From Neobacillus sp. SuZ13 (lineage in GTDB: Bacteria; Bacillota; Bacilli; Bacillales; Cytobacillaceae), in NCBI RefSeq assembly GCF_030123365.1, contig NZ_CP126107.1, positions 5,383,501-5,447,500 of the forward strand: 64,000 nucleotides of DNA. Reading direction: 5' to 3'. Below are positions 17,468-25,649 of the stretch, piece by piece. How positions within the stretch are numbered: the stretch's first letter is position 1; every line of letters begins with the position of its first letter. A model generated the notes under the pieces. That model searched no databases. It had not been told where the DNA came from and was given only the letters and a program-made list of their open reading frames with translations. Both the position numbers and the translations under genes were made by a program.

Positions 17468-18854
17468 AACCTACTCCTCTTTTCTTTAATCTTTGGGTTA
17501 AATAATAACTTGCATAGCAAAACAATATAAATGGAATGCCACTATATAAGGCAATTCGTTGTGTAGGGTCAAATGCGATTCCAATACATGAAACAAGACA
17601 AAGGATAAAGGAAGCGATTGGTACCAAAGGATAGAATGGTGTACGATAAACCAAGTCCTTTACGGAATTTCCTTCTTTAATATATTGTCTGCGAAATAAA
17701 AACTGTGAAGCACTAATACTCATCCAAACTACCACCACAGCTAGGCCCGAAATGGATACAAGTACGATATACACTGTATCTGGTGCAATAATACTTGAGA
17801 ACAAAGCTAAACCACCGCCAAACATGCTAAAAATGACTGCATATATTGGAACACCTTGTTTTGTTAATTTTGCAAAAATGGGTGATATCGTATTCTTATC
17901 TGCTAGTGACCAAAGCATTCTTGAAGAGGCATAAAGACCTGAGTTTGCAGCAGATAGAATGGCTGTTAATATGACAAAATTCATAATATCCGCTGCATAT
18001 GGTACGCCAATTTGTTCAAGAACGGCAACAAAGGGGCTCTCTAATACTCCTGCATCTGAAGTAGGCAATAATGCAGATAATACAACAATCGTTCCTACAA
18101 AAAAGATAATCAATCTCCACAATGTAGTACGAATGGCCTTTGGTATCGTTTTTTCCGGATTTGCTGTTTCCCCCGCTGCAATTCCTATTAATTCCGTTCC
18201 TGAAAAGGCAAAGTTAACCGCAAGCATTGTCATGACAATCGCAAAAGCACCATTAGGAAATAAACCTGCACTTGTAAAATTAGAGAAGAACGGTGCCGAT
18301 GGGAAATGAGTCATCGGAAGACTACCTACCATTGCCGCTGCTCCTACAACAATAAACAGAACAATCGCTATTACCTTTATAGACGCAAACCAGAATTCAG
18401 ATTCAGCGAAAAACTTAACCGTCAGTATATTTAAGACAAAAACCAAAATAGCAAACAGCAAACTCCAAACCCAGACATTAATGGATGGAAACCATCGCTG
18501 CATTAATAATCCTGCAGCCGTAAATTCAGAACCTAAAGCAACAGTCCAAGTTAGCCAGTACAACCAAGCAACTGTATACCCAGTCCCTGGTCCAATATAT
18601 TTAGTCGCATAACTGTGAAAGGCACCAGTTTCAGGCATATGTACGGAAAGCTCTCCTAAACATAGCATGACGAGATAAACAACTAGTGCACCAATCAGAT
18701 AGGACAGAATAGTCCCAAACGGGCCAGCTTGTTGAATCGTGTAACCCGAACTTAAGAATAATCCGGTTCCAATCACTCCGCCGAGCGATAGCATAACTAA
18801 ATGCCGTGTCTGCATTTTTCTTTGAAATTTTTGCTTGCTTTTCTTCTCCATCAT
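17442..18854 (-). CDS. mmuP: S-methylmethionine permease MmuP (APC-family amino acid permease)
   Basis: The 470-residue protein has 12 helices and the amino-acid-permease signatures GGVIGTGLFLSSGYTIQQAGP and FSGTELIGIAAGE. The general AAT family is certain. The S-methylmethionine assignment rests on the overlapping mmuM gene and the SAM riboswitch, as in other mmuPM operons. Two ATGs in tandem (18854, 18851) follow GGGG; the second is better spaced. Confidence 0.85.
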   Translation of the reverse strand: MMEKKSKQKFQRKMQTRHLVMLSLGGVIGTGLFLSSGYTIQQAGPFGTILSYLIGALVVYLVMLCLGELSVHMPETGAFHSYATKYIGPGTGYTVAWLYWLTWTVALGSEFTAAGLLMQRWFPSINVWVWSLLFAILVFVLNILTVKFFAESEFWFASIKVIAIVLFIVVGAAAMVGSLPMTHFPSAPFFSNFTSAGLFPNGAFAIVMTMLAVNFAFSGTELIGIAAGETANPEKTIPKAIRTTLWRLIIFFVGTIVVLSALLPTSDAGVLESPFVAVLEQIGVPYAADIMNFVILTAILSAANSGLYASSRMLWSLADKNTISPIFAKLTKQGVPIYAVIFSMFGGGLALFSSIIAPDTVYIVLVSISGLAVVVVWMSISASQFLFRRQYIKEGNSVKDLVYRTPFYPLVPIASFILCLVSCIGIAFDPTQRIALYSGIPFILFCYASYYLTQRLKKRGVGYVQQNQPY

Positions 18855-18883
18855 AGTCCCCTTTTTCCTACATCCAGAAAAAA

Positions 18884-19037
18884 CAAAAAACGCACTCAGA
18901 TAAATGAGTGCGTTACTGACAAATAATAACGTAGCTCTTATCTATCTAGGCTTCACACCCGATGGAATTAGCACAGTGTCTTATTAGACCTGCTGCTGAG
19001 GTTTCATTGGGCCAGTCCCTCCACCTCTCTGGATAAG
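18884..19037 (-). ncRNA. SAM-I riboswitch (S-box) with terminator, upstream of mmuP
   Basis: On the minus strand the aptamer starts CTTATCCAGAGAGG, continues with GGAGGGACTGGCCC and ATGAAACCTCAGCAG, and closes with GATAAG at about 18937, pairing with the first CTTATC. These are the conserved S-box core segments. AACGCACTCA pairs with TGAGTGCGTT (18889-18914), followed by a T run, making the expression-platform terminator. High SAM should terminate transcription before mmuPM. The rest of the gap to 19320 holds the short repeat at 19179 and AT-rich sequence. Confidence 0.96.
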
Positions 19038-19178
19038 AAATATTTTTTTAAACTTTATCAATCTATTAAATAATTGTCAATATATTTCTGAGTTTTTTAA
19101 AATATTAAAACCTTATAAGCAAAAAATATTATAATTATGCTTATCTAATATAAATTCAAGTAAAAATTTCGCCGTTAC

Positions 19179-19210
19179 TTATGGTAAGGTTCCCCGTGAC
19201 ATATCTAAAT
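19179..19210 (-). repeat. short dispersed 3'-UTR hairpin repeat, copy 3
   Basis: The plus strand reads ATGGTAAGGTTCCCCGTGAC then ATATCTAAAT, matching copy 2 (ATGGTACGGTTCTCCGTAAC then GATCTAAAT) at most positions. It lies about 110 bases past the stop of the DUF2294 gene on the same (minus) strand. Confidence 0.5.
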
Positions 19211-19319
19211 GAGTTTTTCAAATTAATAGAATAAACACCTATAACAGATAGTATCATCTAAATAATTGTTTTTGGCATTTTTAATGATGCTCTGTTTTAT
19301 TTGCAAAAAACCCCCATGG

Positions 19320-19667
19320 TTATAACTCAATCGTTTTTTCAAAAATAAATACAGATACAGCCATATCCTCTTCAATCTTTGCATCCGAAAATAAATGAAG
19401 CAGTTTTGAACCTACGATCTCCTCCATTCCCTCAGGTATTTTCTGCTTATATATATCCCGAATCATTTCGGTTCGGGCACTATGAATTACTTTTTTACCC
19501 TCTTGAGATTGTGCAATAAATTTTTCTGTTGGAGTTAGAATACCATACATGGTTGTGATAGCCATATTATCTACAAAGTGAGTAAAAATTCGCTCTGGTC
19601 CCTTCCCAAAAATCTCTTTCCGCATTTTCCGTACAATATCATTAAACGCTGTTTCCTTTTTCCCCAT
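19320..19667 (-). CDS. DUF2294 domain protein
   Basis: The 115-residue soluble protein fits the DUF2294 family: an N-terminal KKETAFNDIVRKMRKEIFGKGP segment, then ARTEMIRDIYKQKIPEGMEEIVGSK. The same family name has been linked to MpsC of a staphylococcal bicarbonate or membrane-potential system, but small stand-alone copies like this are common in bacilli and their role is unknown. GGAGGAGAG is a good ribosome site before the ATG. It appears monocistronic. Confidence 0.75.
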   Translation of the reverse strand: MGKKETAFNDIVRKMRKEIFGKGPERIFTHFVDNMAITTMYGILTPTEKFIAQSQEGKKVIHSARTEMIRDIYKQKIPEGMEEIVGSKLLHLFSDAKIEEDMAVSVFIFEKTIEL

Positions 19668-19737
19668 GTCTCTCCTCCTAACAACTCGATACTATACAAC
19701 AAAGTCTACAAAAAATTCAACCAGTCCTAAATTTGTC

Positions 19738-19940
19738 TTGTTTTTCTGTTTGAGAGGAGTATAATCAATGCCGTTGGACAAAATTTAGACAAATTTTATT
19801 GATGGAGCCCTAATAAAACTTTTTGTTAGAACTCTATTTATTATTTCCAATGGAATGATTTATTAGTAGGCAATGCTAATTGATTACTCCACCACAAACT
19901 GTCGTCTGATGAGACGATTTCTTGTGGTGGAGTTTTTTTT
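19738..19940 (+). ncRNA. terminated leader RNA (orphan attenuator or small RNA) upstream of the TRIC gene
   Basis: A plausible sigma-A promoter (TTGTTT, 16 bp, TATAAT at 19760-19765) faces the plus strand with no plus-strand gene upstream. Its transcript would contain a CTAATAAAA/TTTTGTTAG hairpin and end in a strong intrinsic terminator. In that terminator ACTCCACCACAA (19886-19897) pairs with TTGTGGTGGAGT (19922-19933), with an inner TCGTCT/AGACGA stem and an eight-T run. It ends 115 bases before the channel gene. I do not recognise a known riboswitch class. Read-through would place the channel gene under control of this leader. Confidence 0.55.
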
Positions 19941-20054
19941 GTTTAAAAATGGAAAATAATGTTTTTCTCTCTTGCAAAGTATTTTCCTACGTTCGTATTT
20001 ACGTTTGAAAAGATTAGGAAAATAAATTATTGATATCAGGAGGTTTTTAAAGGA

Positions 20055-20729
20055 ATGTCTTGGATCGTCCTTCATTTTATCGGAATTATTTCATATGCAG
20101 CAAGCGGGGCTTTTGTAGCCCTTGAAGCAGAATATTCCTTTGTTGGGGTTTATGCATTGGGTTTAACCACAGCCTTTGGGGGAGGGATCGTACGAAATTT
20201 GATTATCGGTGTCCCTGTTTCAGAGCTTTGGGACCATTCCATCATTTTAACAGTTTTAATAACGCTGACATTCATCGTACTATTGCCGCTAAAGTGGATT
20301 AATCATTGGAAGCGGTGGAGTTTATTTTTTGATTCCATTGGTCTTGCTTCCTTCGCTCTTCAAGGAGCAATGTCAGCCCAAGAGGTTTTTTCTAATGATT
20401 TGGGCGTAATGGTCTTGGCGTCGATGTTTACCGGCGTTGGAGGGGGGATGATTCGTGACATCATCGCAGCCCGAAAACCCCTTGCTTTAAAGGAAGAAAT
20501 CCATGCAATTTTAACAATTTTATGTGCCATATGTATTTGGCTGGGTTGGAACACCCCCATTCAGTTGACGCTGATTGTCCTTATTGTTATAGCGTTACGC
20601 ATGTCTGCTATTCGCTATCAGTGGCGGCTCCACTTACCCTGCAATCATAAAAAGGGTAGGAAAACACAGATACGTATTTCTCTAGGTAGGAAATCTATAG
20701 AAAAGCCAATCTATGAAAAAGGCAAATAA
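20055..20729 (+). CDS. trimeric intracellular cation channel family protein (UPF0126/TRIC)
   Basis: The 224-residue membrane protein has seven helices arranged as two homologous triplets. Each half carries the family glycine motif: AFGGGIVRNLIIG and GVGGGMIRDIIAA. Bacterial and archaeal TRIC homologues form trimeric potassium-permeable channels; the physiological role in bacilli is unsettled. AAAGGA just before the ATG, together with AGGAGG further up, supports the start. A long terminated leader precedes it. Confidence 0.88.
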   Translation: MSWIVLHFIGIISYAASGAFVALEAEYSFVGVYALGLTTAFGGGIVRNLIIGVPVSELWDHSIILTVLITLTFIVLLPLKWINHWKRWSLFFDSIGLASFALQGAMSAQEVFSNDLGVMVLASMFTGVGGGMIRDIIAARKPLALKEEIHAILTILCAICIWLGWNTPIQLTLIVLIVIALRMSAIRYQWRLHLPCNHKKGRKTQIRISLGRKSIEKPIYEKGK

Positions 20730-20847
20730 AGATTTACTAGTCCAATTCTTATCGTTATCACTTTACTATTTAAGCTTTAAAAACCATAAAAAGATTAAGG
20801 CCCAGTAGTCAGCCTACTGGGCTATAACAACATACTAAAGAAAAATT

Positions 20848-20919
20848 TATAAATTTTTCGGGTTCCTCTTCACTGCATTTGAGAAGTTTTATATTTTCAG
20901 GCTTCTTTAGGATTTTTAT
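20848..20919 (-). pseudogene. decayed fragment of a paralogue of the small gene at 2742-3032
   Basis: Twenty-four codons read on the minus strand without a stop (for example ILKKPENIKLLKCSEEEPEKF) and align to FLKKPENVKILKSSEWEREKF of the intact gene. DNA identity extends over about 75 bases. No start or further reading frame remains, so this is a remnant. The rest of the 20730-21039 gap is AT-rich with no other feature seen. Confidence 0.7.
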
Positions 20920-21039
20920 TACTGGCAATTAGTGAACAAGATAGGATTTTAACAAAAATAATATAATCCCTCAACAAAGGCTTAATAATACTTTCCTATT
21001 ATTAGTTTGGAAAATATTATTATTTTGGAGGAATAGAAA

Positions 21040-22635
21040 ATGTTACATAAATTGAAACCACTAACCGCCCTGGCGCTCAGCTTTTCAATTTTATCTCAAG
21101 GTTTGTCAGTAGATGCTAATGAAAAAAGAGACAACAATGAGGGGAATTCAGGCGGCCGGTGGTTGAGCGGAGAATATCATGCGCATACCACTCAATCTGA
21201 CGATTCGGAAGGATCTCAGACGCTTGAAAGAGTACTAGACAATACGTTTGATAAGTATGGGATGGATTGGATGGCCATTTCTGATCACTTGCGAATGTCT
21301 TCCCGGGATGATGTAGGAAACCCGATTCCGGGCGGTCCCATTCCGCTGTCTCAGGGAATCATTCAATATCAGGCTCCAAAGATAAAACAACTGCAGGAAG
21401 CAGGGAAATATAAAAATAAAATTATCTTTTCAGGATTCGAATGGGACATGCCTACTTATGAGCATGTCGGTATCGGCATTTTGGGAGACCACCCAGGAGC
21501 AGCGGAAAGTTTAAAAGCAGGAAATCAGTTTGAGTATTTATTTACAAACCGGGATGAAAAGATGTTTGATCCGGCCGATACAGCGGTCTGGAAAGCACAG
21601 CAGCAAAGAGCCTACACAACAGCTCAGGATGCTCGGACAGCTTTAACATGGCTTGAAAAAAAGTACAAGAATACTAGTTATGCCATCTTGAACCATCCTT
21701 CGAGAAAAAGGGTGTACACCATTTCGGATTTCCGTGACTTCAATAATATCGCACCAGATGTCGTGTTTGGTTTTGAAGGTATGCCCGGCAACCAGATGGA
21801 GCCCGACAGAGGCGGCTTAAATCTTACAACGCCAGAAAACCGGACATACGGCGGTTCTGATTATATGCTTGCGAAGGTTGGCGGCACTTGGGATGCACTC
21901 CTCGGAGAAGGACGACGGTTCTGGAACTTTTCCAATTCGGATTCCCATTTCGAAATCAGCAATAATCGCCTTTACTCTAGTGGATACTGGCCTGGCGAGT
22001 ATTCCAAGAATTATACGTGGGTGAACGGATACACGATGCAGGATGTTCTTGATGGCATGAAGTCAGGGAAATCTTTCTCCGTATTTGGAGACTTAATTAA
22101 CGAACTTGATTTCCATGCAGCAAGCCGAGGCAGCAAAGCAGAAATGGGCGGAAATCTGCCAGTAAAAGAGGGACAAATGGTTCAACTGACAATCCGATTC
22201 AAAAGCCCGGAAAAGAATAACAATGGCGACCCGGTTCAAGTGAATCATGTCGATCTTATTTCCGGTGACGTAACAGGAAAAGCCTTACCAGGCACACCTG
22301 CATACAGTAAAAACACCAACGATACGACTAAAGTCATTAAACGATTTACAAGCAAAGACTGGAAAACGGATAATCAAGGCTACCATGTGATTACCTATAA
22401 AGTGAAAGTGAGTAAGGACCAATACTTCCGTCTAAGAGGAACGAATTTAGGAGTAAATGTCTCTGGTGAAACAAGTAATGGTGAGCCATTGATCGATCCA
22501 ATGACTAATATTGAGGACAATGAAACTCGTTTTGCCGAAATCAACAAACGAAACTATAAAGATCTTTGGTTTTACTCAAACCCCGTATTTGTCAGCGTCC
22601 ATGATGAGAAACATAACTCTGTGAACAGACAATAA
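21040..22635 (+). CDS. secreted PHP-domain metal-dependent phosphoesterase
   Basis: The 531-residue product has a signal peptide (residues 1-26) and begins its domain with GEYHAHTTQSDDSEGSQ, the HxH motif I of PHP phosphoesterases. MDWMAISDHLRMS (motif II-like), ILNHPSR and SDSHFEIS supply further metal ligands. The C-terminal 150 residues look like a beta-rich extension. Similar extracellular PHP proteins are thought to hydrolyse phosphoesters, but the substrate is unknown. GGAGG lies upstream of the ATG. Remnants of the 2.7-6.9 kb locus lie on both sides, suggesting it sits in a decayed duplicate of that phosphate-acquisition locus. Confidence 0.8.
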   Translation: MLHKLKPLTALALSFSILSQGLSVDANEKRDNNEGNSGGRWLSGEYHAHTTQSDDSEGSQTLERVLDNTFDKYGMDWMAISDHLRMSSRDDVGNPIPGGPIPLSQGIIQYQAPKIKQLQEAGKYKNKIIFSGFEWDMPTYEHVGIGILGDHPGAAESLKAGNQFEYLFTNRDEKMFDPADTAVWKAQQQRAYTTAQDARTALTWLEKKYKNTSYAILNHPSRKRVYTISDFRDFNNIAPDVVFGFEGMPGNQMEPDRGGLNLTTPENRTYGGSDYMLAKVGGTWDALLGEGRRFWNFSNSDSHFEISNNRLYSSGYWPGEYSKNYTWVNGYTMQDVLDGMKSGKSFSVFGDLINELDFHAASRGSKAEMGGNLPVKEGQMVQLTIRFKSPEKNNNGDPVQVNHVDLISGDVTGKALPGTPAYSKNTNDTTKVIKRFTSKDWKTDNQGYHVITYKVKVSKDQYFRLRGTNLGVNVSGETSNGEPLIDPMTNIEDNETRFAEINKRNYKDLWFYSNPVFVSVHDEKHNSVNRQ

Positions 22636-22665
22636 TTGGTTGCTAGTTAAATGCGATTAAAACAT

Positions 22666-22730
22666 CATGCAGGCAAAACAGGTTACACGAATTAAGCAGC
22701 AGTGAAAATCCAGCCTGGATCCTATCTTTT
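22666..22730 (+). pseudogene. remnant of the 3' part of a PhoD-like gene
   Basis: The 20-mer GCAGTGAAAATCCAGCCTGG at 22698-22717 is identical to 6719-6738 in the PhoD part of the GDPD-PhoD gene. The flanking pieces (GGCAAAACAG, CACGAATTAA, ATCCTA) align in the same order with small deletions. No open frame is left. Confidence 0.7.
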
Positions 22731-22756
22731 CAGAATTCGGTAGACGTCTTATAGCA

Positions 22757-22800
22757 AAAAGAGGGGCATCATCCTGATAAAGGAGGAAGCCCCTCTTATT
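22757..22800. terminator. bidirectional terminator between the PHP and AraC genes
   Basis: AAGAGGGGC (22759-22767) pairs with GCCCCTCTT (22789-22797). T-rich runs lie on both exits, serving the plus-strand PHP gene and the minus-strand AraC gene. Confidence 0.85.
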
Positions 22801-23992
22801 TTATTGTCCTATTCCTTGCTATACGATAATCGGAAGGGCTAAACTCCATATATTTTTTAAACATGCGGCTAAAATAATTGGCATCATCGAATCCTATTCT
22901 TGCTGCAATCTCGCTTATTGGCAAATCTGTCATCTCTAAATATGATAAAGACATGTCAATTCTCATTCGATTTAAATAATCAATCAAACTACTCCCTACT
23001 TCTTTCTTAAACAAATGACTAAAATGATGCCGGCTCAAGCAACAATATTGTGCTACTTCATTTAGAGAAATACTCTTCTGATGGTTTTCTTTTATATAAC
23101 GGATGGCTTGTTGAATTAAAGGAGTTACTTCATTTCGATTCGTGTTTTCTGATTGCTCCGTAAGCCAAACGGCATATTCACAAACCTGCTTGACACATTT
23201 GTCGTAACGAATAATATGATACAAGTTTTGAATAAAATTAGTATTATTGGAATGGATCGTTATTGCATTTGCACCTGAATCTATCACCCGTTTAGACAAT
23301 AATAAGACGATGGACACTACTTCTGTTTTGAAAATATCCTCATTAAAATGACTAGCGACTGCTAATTTTTCCATGAGTTGTTTCAAATTAAGAATAATCC
23401 CTTCTATATCTCCAATTTTAACAAGTGCAAGCAATTCTGCCTTTTCTTCATTAAACGGATTTATTAGTGGTTCCTCATTATTTCGTTTCATTTCGTAATG
23501 GAAGATTAATTGATTCCCTTGGAAAAAGCGGCCTGACATCGATTTCCTTGCTTCTAAAAAGGATTGGTACAGCGCATAAGGATCTCGATAATATCTGCCA
23601 ATACCTATGGATACAGAAAGATCAATACAATTGGTAGCAAGTTGAATTTCTTTCGCCATATGAACCATATTTCTATTAAACACATTTACGGAATCCTGTT
23701 CTTCCAATTCTAAGAGAAGAGCAAGAACACCCTCTTCGATCCAATTCCAAAGAAAAGGAATACTTACAGTTTCCTCAATTTTCCCCACTAGCTGCTGACC
23801 AACCTCTTTTTTCCACTCCAAAGAATTCCCGCTTGCCATATCTGGATAACGGTCGATTGAAATAACCATTACTAAATGTGGATGAATAGAAATTCCGAAT
23901 TTTTGTTGTAATTCTGTAAATGTCCCTTCATGAACAAGCGTTCCAGAGAGTAGAAGATGGGAAAAAGCTGCGCTGTTTGAATCTTGCTTCAT
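22796..23992 (-). CDS. AraC-family transcriptional regulator
   Basis: The 398-residue protein has a C-terminal AraC/XylS double helix-turn-helix (residues about 300-392): SLNEVAQYCCLSRHHFSHLFKKEVGSSLIDYLNRMRI, then DLPISEIAARIGFDDANYFSRMFKKY. The N-terminal 280 residues look like the GGDEF-like/CdaR-type sensory region of YesN-like regulators without a receiver domain. It lies 76 bases downstream of the lyase gene on the same strand, so it probably controls the lyase-MFS pair and may sense their substrate. GGGGAATAATT precedes the ATG. Confidence 0.88.
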   Translation of the reverse strand: MKQDSNSAAFSHLLLSGTLVHEGTFTELQQKFGISIHPHLVMVISIDRYPDMASGNSLEWKKEVGQQLVGKIEETVSIPFLWNWIEEGVLALLLELEEQDSVNVFNRNMVHMAKEIQLATNCIDLSVSIGIGRYYRDPYALYQSFLEARKSMSGRFFQGNQLIFHYEMKRNNEEPLINPFNEEKAELLALVKIGDIEGIILNLKQLMEKLAVASHFNEDIFKTEVVSIVLLLSKRVIDSGANAITIHSNNTNFIQNLYHIIRYDKCVKQVCEYAVWLTEQSENTNRNEVTPLIQQAIRYIKENHQKSISLNEVAQYCCLSRHHFSHLFKKEVGSSLIDYLNRMRIDMSLSYLEMTDLPISEIAARIGFDDANYFSRMFKKYMEFSPSDYRIARNRTIK

Positions 23993-24068
23993 AATTATTC
24001 CCCTCGTCCGTCCTGTCTTCTAAGTTAAAGAAAAGGAAGAAGCTTTCAGCGGCTTCCCCCTTAAACAA

Positions 24069-25628
24069 TCAATATTCTATTTCTCCAATTAACTCTTCGA
24101 CTAATGTAACGATTTCTCCTTCTAGGATGTGGTGGAAAATGATTTCGATATCAGGATGGAAAAATCGGTCCTCTTTTACTGTTGGTACTTTCGCTCGGAT
24201 AAACTGATGAACTTTTCCGGTTACCGGTGATGGACTCAATGATTCGTGGAAATCCAAAGCCTGCGTGCCTAGCATGAGTTCAATCGCTAAAATATATTGA
24301 AGCTTCTTGGATACTTGATAGGCTTTCTTAGCAGCAAAATAGGCAAAACTCACCACATCCTCTTGATTCGCACAAGTCGAGACATTATCAATGGTAGCAG
24401 GATGTGAAAGAACTCTGATTTCATTTAATAATCCCGCAGCTGTGTATTGTGGAATCATGTAGCCATTATTCAAGCCAGGATTGGCCACTAAGAAGCTGGG
24501 CAGTTCGCTTACATGATAATTCACTAGGCGATCAATCCGACGTTCCGCTATCTTGGCTAAGTTCGCCATCGCGATACACATCGAATCTGCATCCATTCCA
24601 ACAAAAGAGCTATCGAAGTTTCCACCCATTAACGCAATTCCATCGTTCCCTTCCGGCCAGATGATTGGATTATCACTAGTGGACTGCATTTCATTCATCA
24701 AGTTTTCCAACGCATTTTTCATTACCTTTTTTACCGCACCATGAACTTGTGGAATACTTCGTAGACTCAGTGCATCTTGTAAACGATAATCCTGGTACTG
24801 TTCAACAATTTCACTGCCATGAAGAATTCTTGCTAGATTTCGAGCTGTTTTACTCTGTTCCTCATGTTTTTTTAAGGAATGAAGGCGAGTGTCGAATGCT
24901 TTTATAGTTCCTTTTAACGACTCAAACGACATAGCCCCCGAAATATCTGCGGTCTTCACAGATTGAATCGCATTGTATAAAGCGAGAGCGGCAAACGCAG
25001 TAACTGAAGTCGTACCACTTAAAAGGGCTAGTCCTTCTTTGCAGCCTAGTACCACTGGTTCCAGCCCTGCTCTTTCTAAGGCTTCACAGCCTGAAAGGAG
25101 TTCTCCATTATACCAAGCTGTCCCTTCACCCATTAATACTAAAGCAATGTGGGCTTCAGGAGCAAGATAGGCCACTGAGCCATCACCAGGTACAACCGGT
25201 AAGATGTCACGGTTCAATAATTCTGCCATTAATTCTAAAACCGCTAAACTGACTCCTGAAAATCCATGCCCTAACTGGTTTAGGATCATTAACTGAATAG
25301 CTCTAACCACTTCCTTTTCCAGCGGATCTCCGACCGAAACAGCATGCGATCGAACAATATTGCGTTGTAGGATTTCTGCATCGTTCTTCGAGATTACTTT
25401 TGTTACATTGCTGCCAAATCCGGTCGTCACTCCATAAATCGCGCGTTCTTCTTGTAAAAACTTTTCGATTAATTCACGTGAGGTTTTCACCCTGTTACAA
25501 TAAGTTTCTGTAAATGTAACCTGAGCTGGATATCTTGCAACAGCTATCACCTCATGAATCGAAAGTTCCTGATCTCCAAGAATAACCTCTTTTATGTCCT
25601 TTGGGTGTAAGTTTTCATTCTTGGTCAT
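24069..25628 (-). CDS. aromatic amino acid lyase-family protein lacking the MIO triad (ergothionase-like candidate)
   Basis: The 519-residue protein is clearly of the histidine/phenylalanine ammonia-lyase fold: AIYGVTTGFGSN (Tyr65), LQRNIVRSHAVSVGDPL, QSTSDNPI and ANQEDVVSF. The segment that in HutH reads GSVGASGDLAPLAH is here GSVAYLAPEAH (about 150-160), so the Ala-Ser-Gly that cyclises into the MIO electrophile is missing. The Asn of ALLNGT is Ser204, and the Tyr of the YSLR motif is Leu287. It should not deaminate ordinary amino acids by the MIO route. A substrate with a better leaving group, such as a trimethylammonium betaine like ergothioneine, is a reasonable candidate given the betaine-type neighbours. 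GAGGTG precedes the ATG. Confidence 0.85.
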   Translation of the reverse strand: MTKNENLHPKDIKEVILGDQELSIHEVIAVARYPAQVTFTETYCNRVKTSRELIEKFLQEERAIYGVTTGFGSNVTKVISKNDAEILQRNIVRSHAVSVGDPLEKEVVRAIQLMILNQLGHGFSGVSLAVLELMAELLNRDILPVVPGDGSVAYLAPEAHIALVLMGEGTAWYNGELLSGCEALERAGLEPVVLGCKEGLALLSGTTSVTAFAALALYNAIQSVKTADISGAMSFESLKGTIKAFDTRLHSLKKHEEQSKTARNLARILHGSEIVEQYQDYRLQDALSLRSIPQVHGAVKKVMKNALENLMNEMQSTSDNPIIWPEGNDGIALMGGNFDSSFVGMDADSMCIAMANLAKIAERRIDRLVNYHVSELPSFLVANPGLNNGYMIPQYTAAGLLNEIRVLSHPATIDNVSTCANQEDVVSFAYFAAKKAYQVSKKLQYILAIELMLGTQALDFHESLSPSPVTGKVHQFIRAKVPTVKEDRFFHPDIEIIFHHILEGEIVTLVEELIGEIEY

Positions 25629-25649
25629 CTAAAACACCTCTTGTCAATC

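Noticed and set aside
21000..21040. Possible PhoP box before the PHP gene
   Set aside because: Only two or three loosely matching hexamers with imperfect spacing are present (TCAACA, TTAATA, TTCCTA), which is weak compared with the box at 4592.
24069..25628. Annotation as histidine ammonia-lyase HutH
   Set aside because: The MIO triad and two further active-site residues are missing and no other hut gene is nearby.
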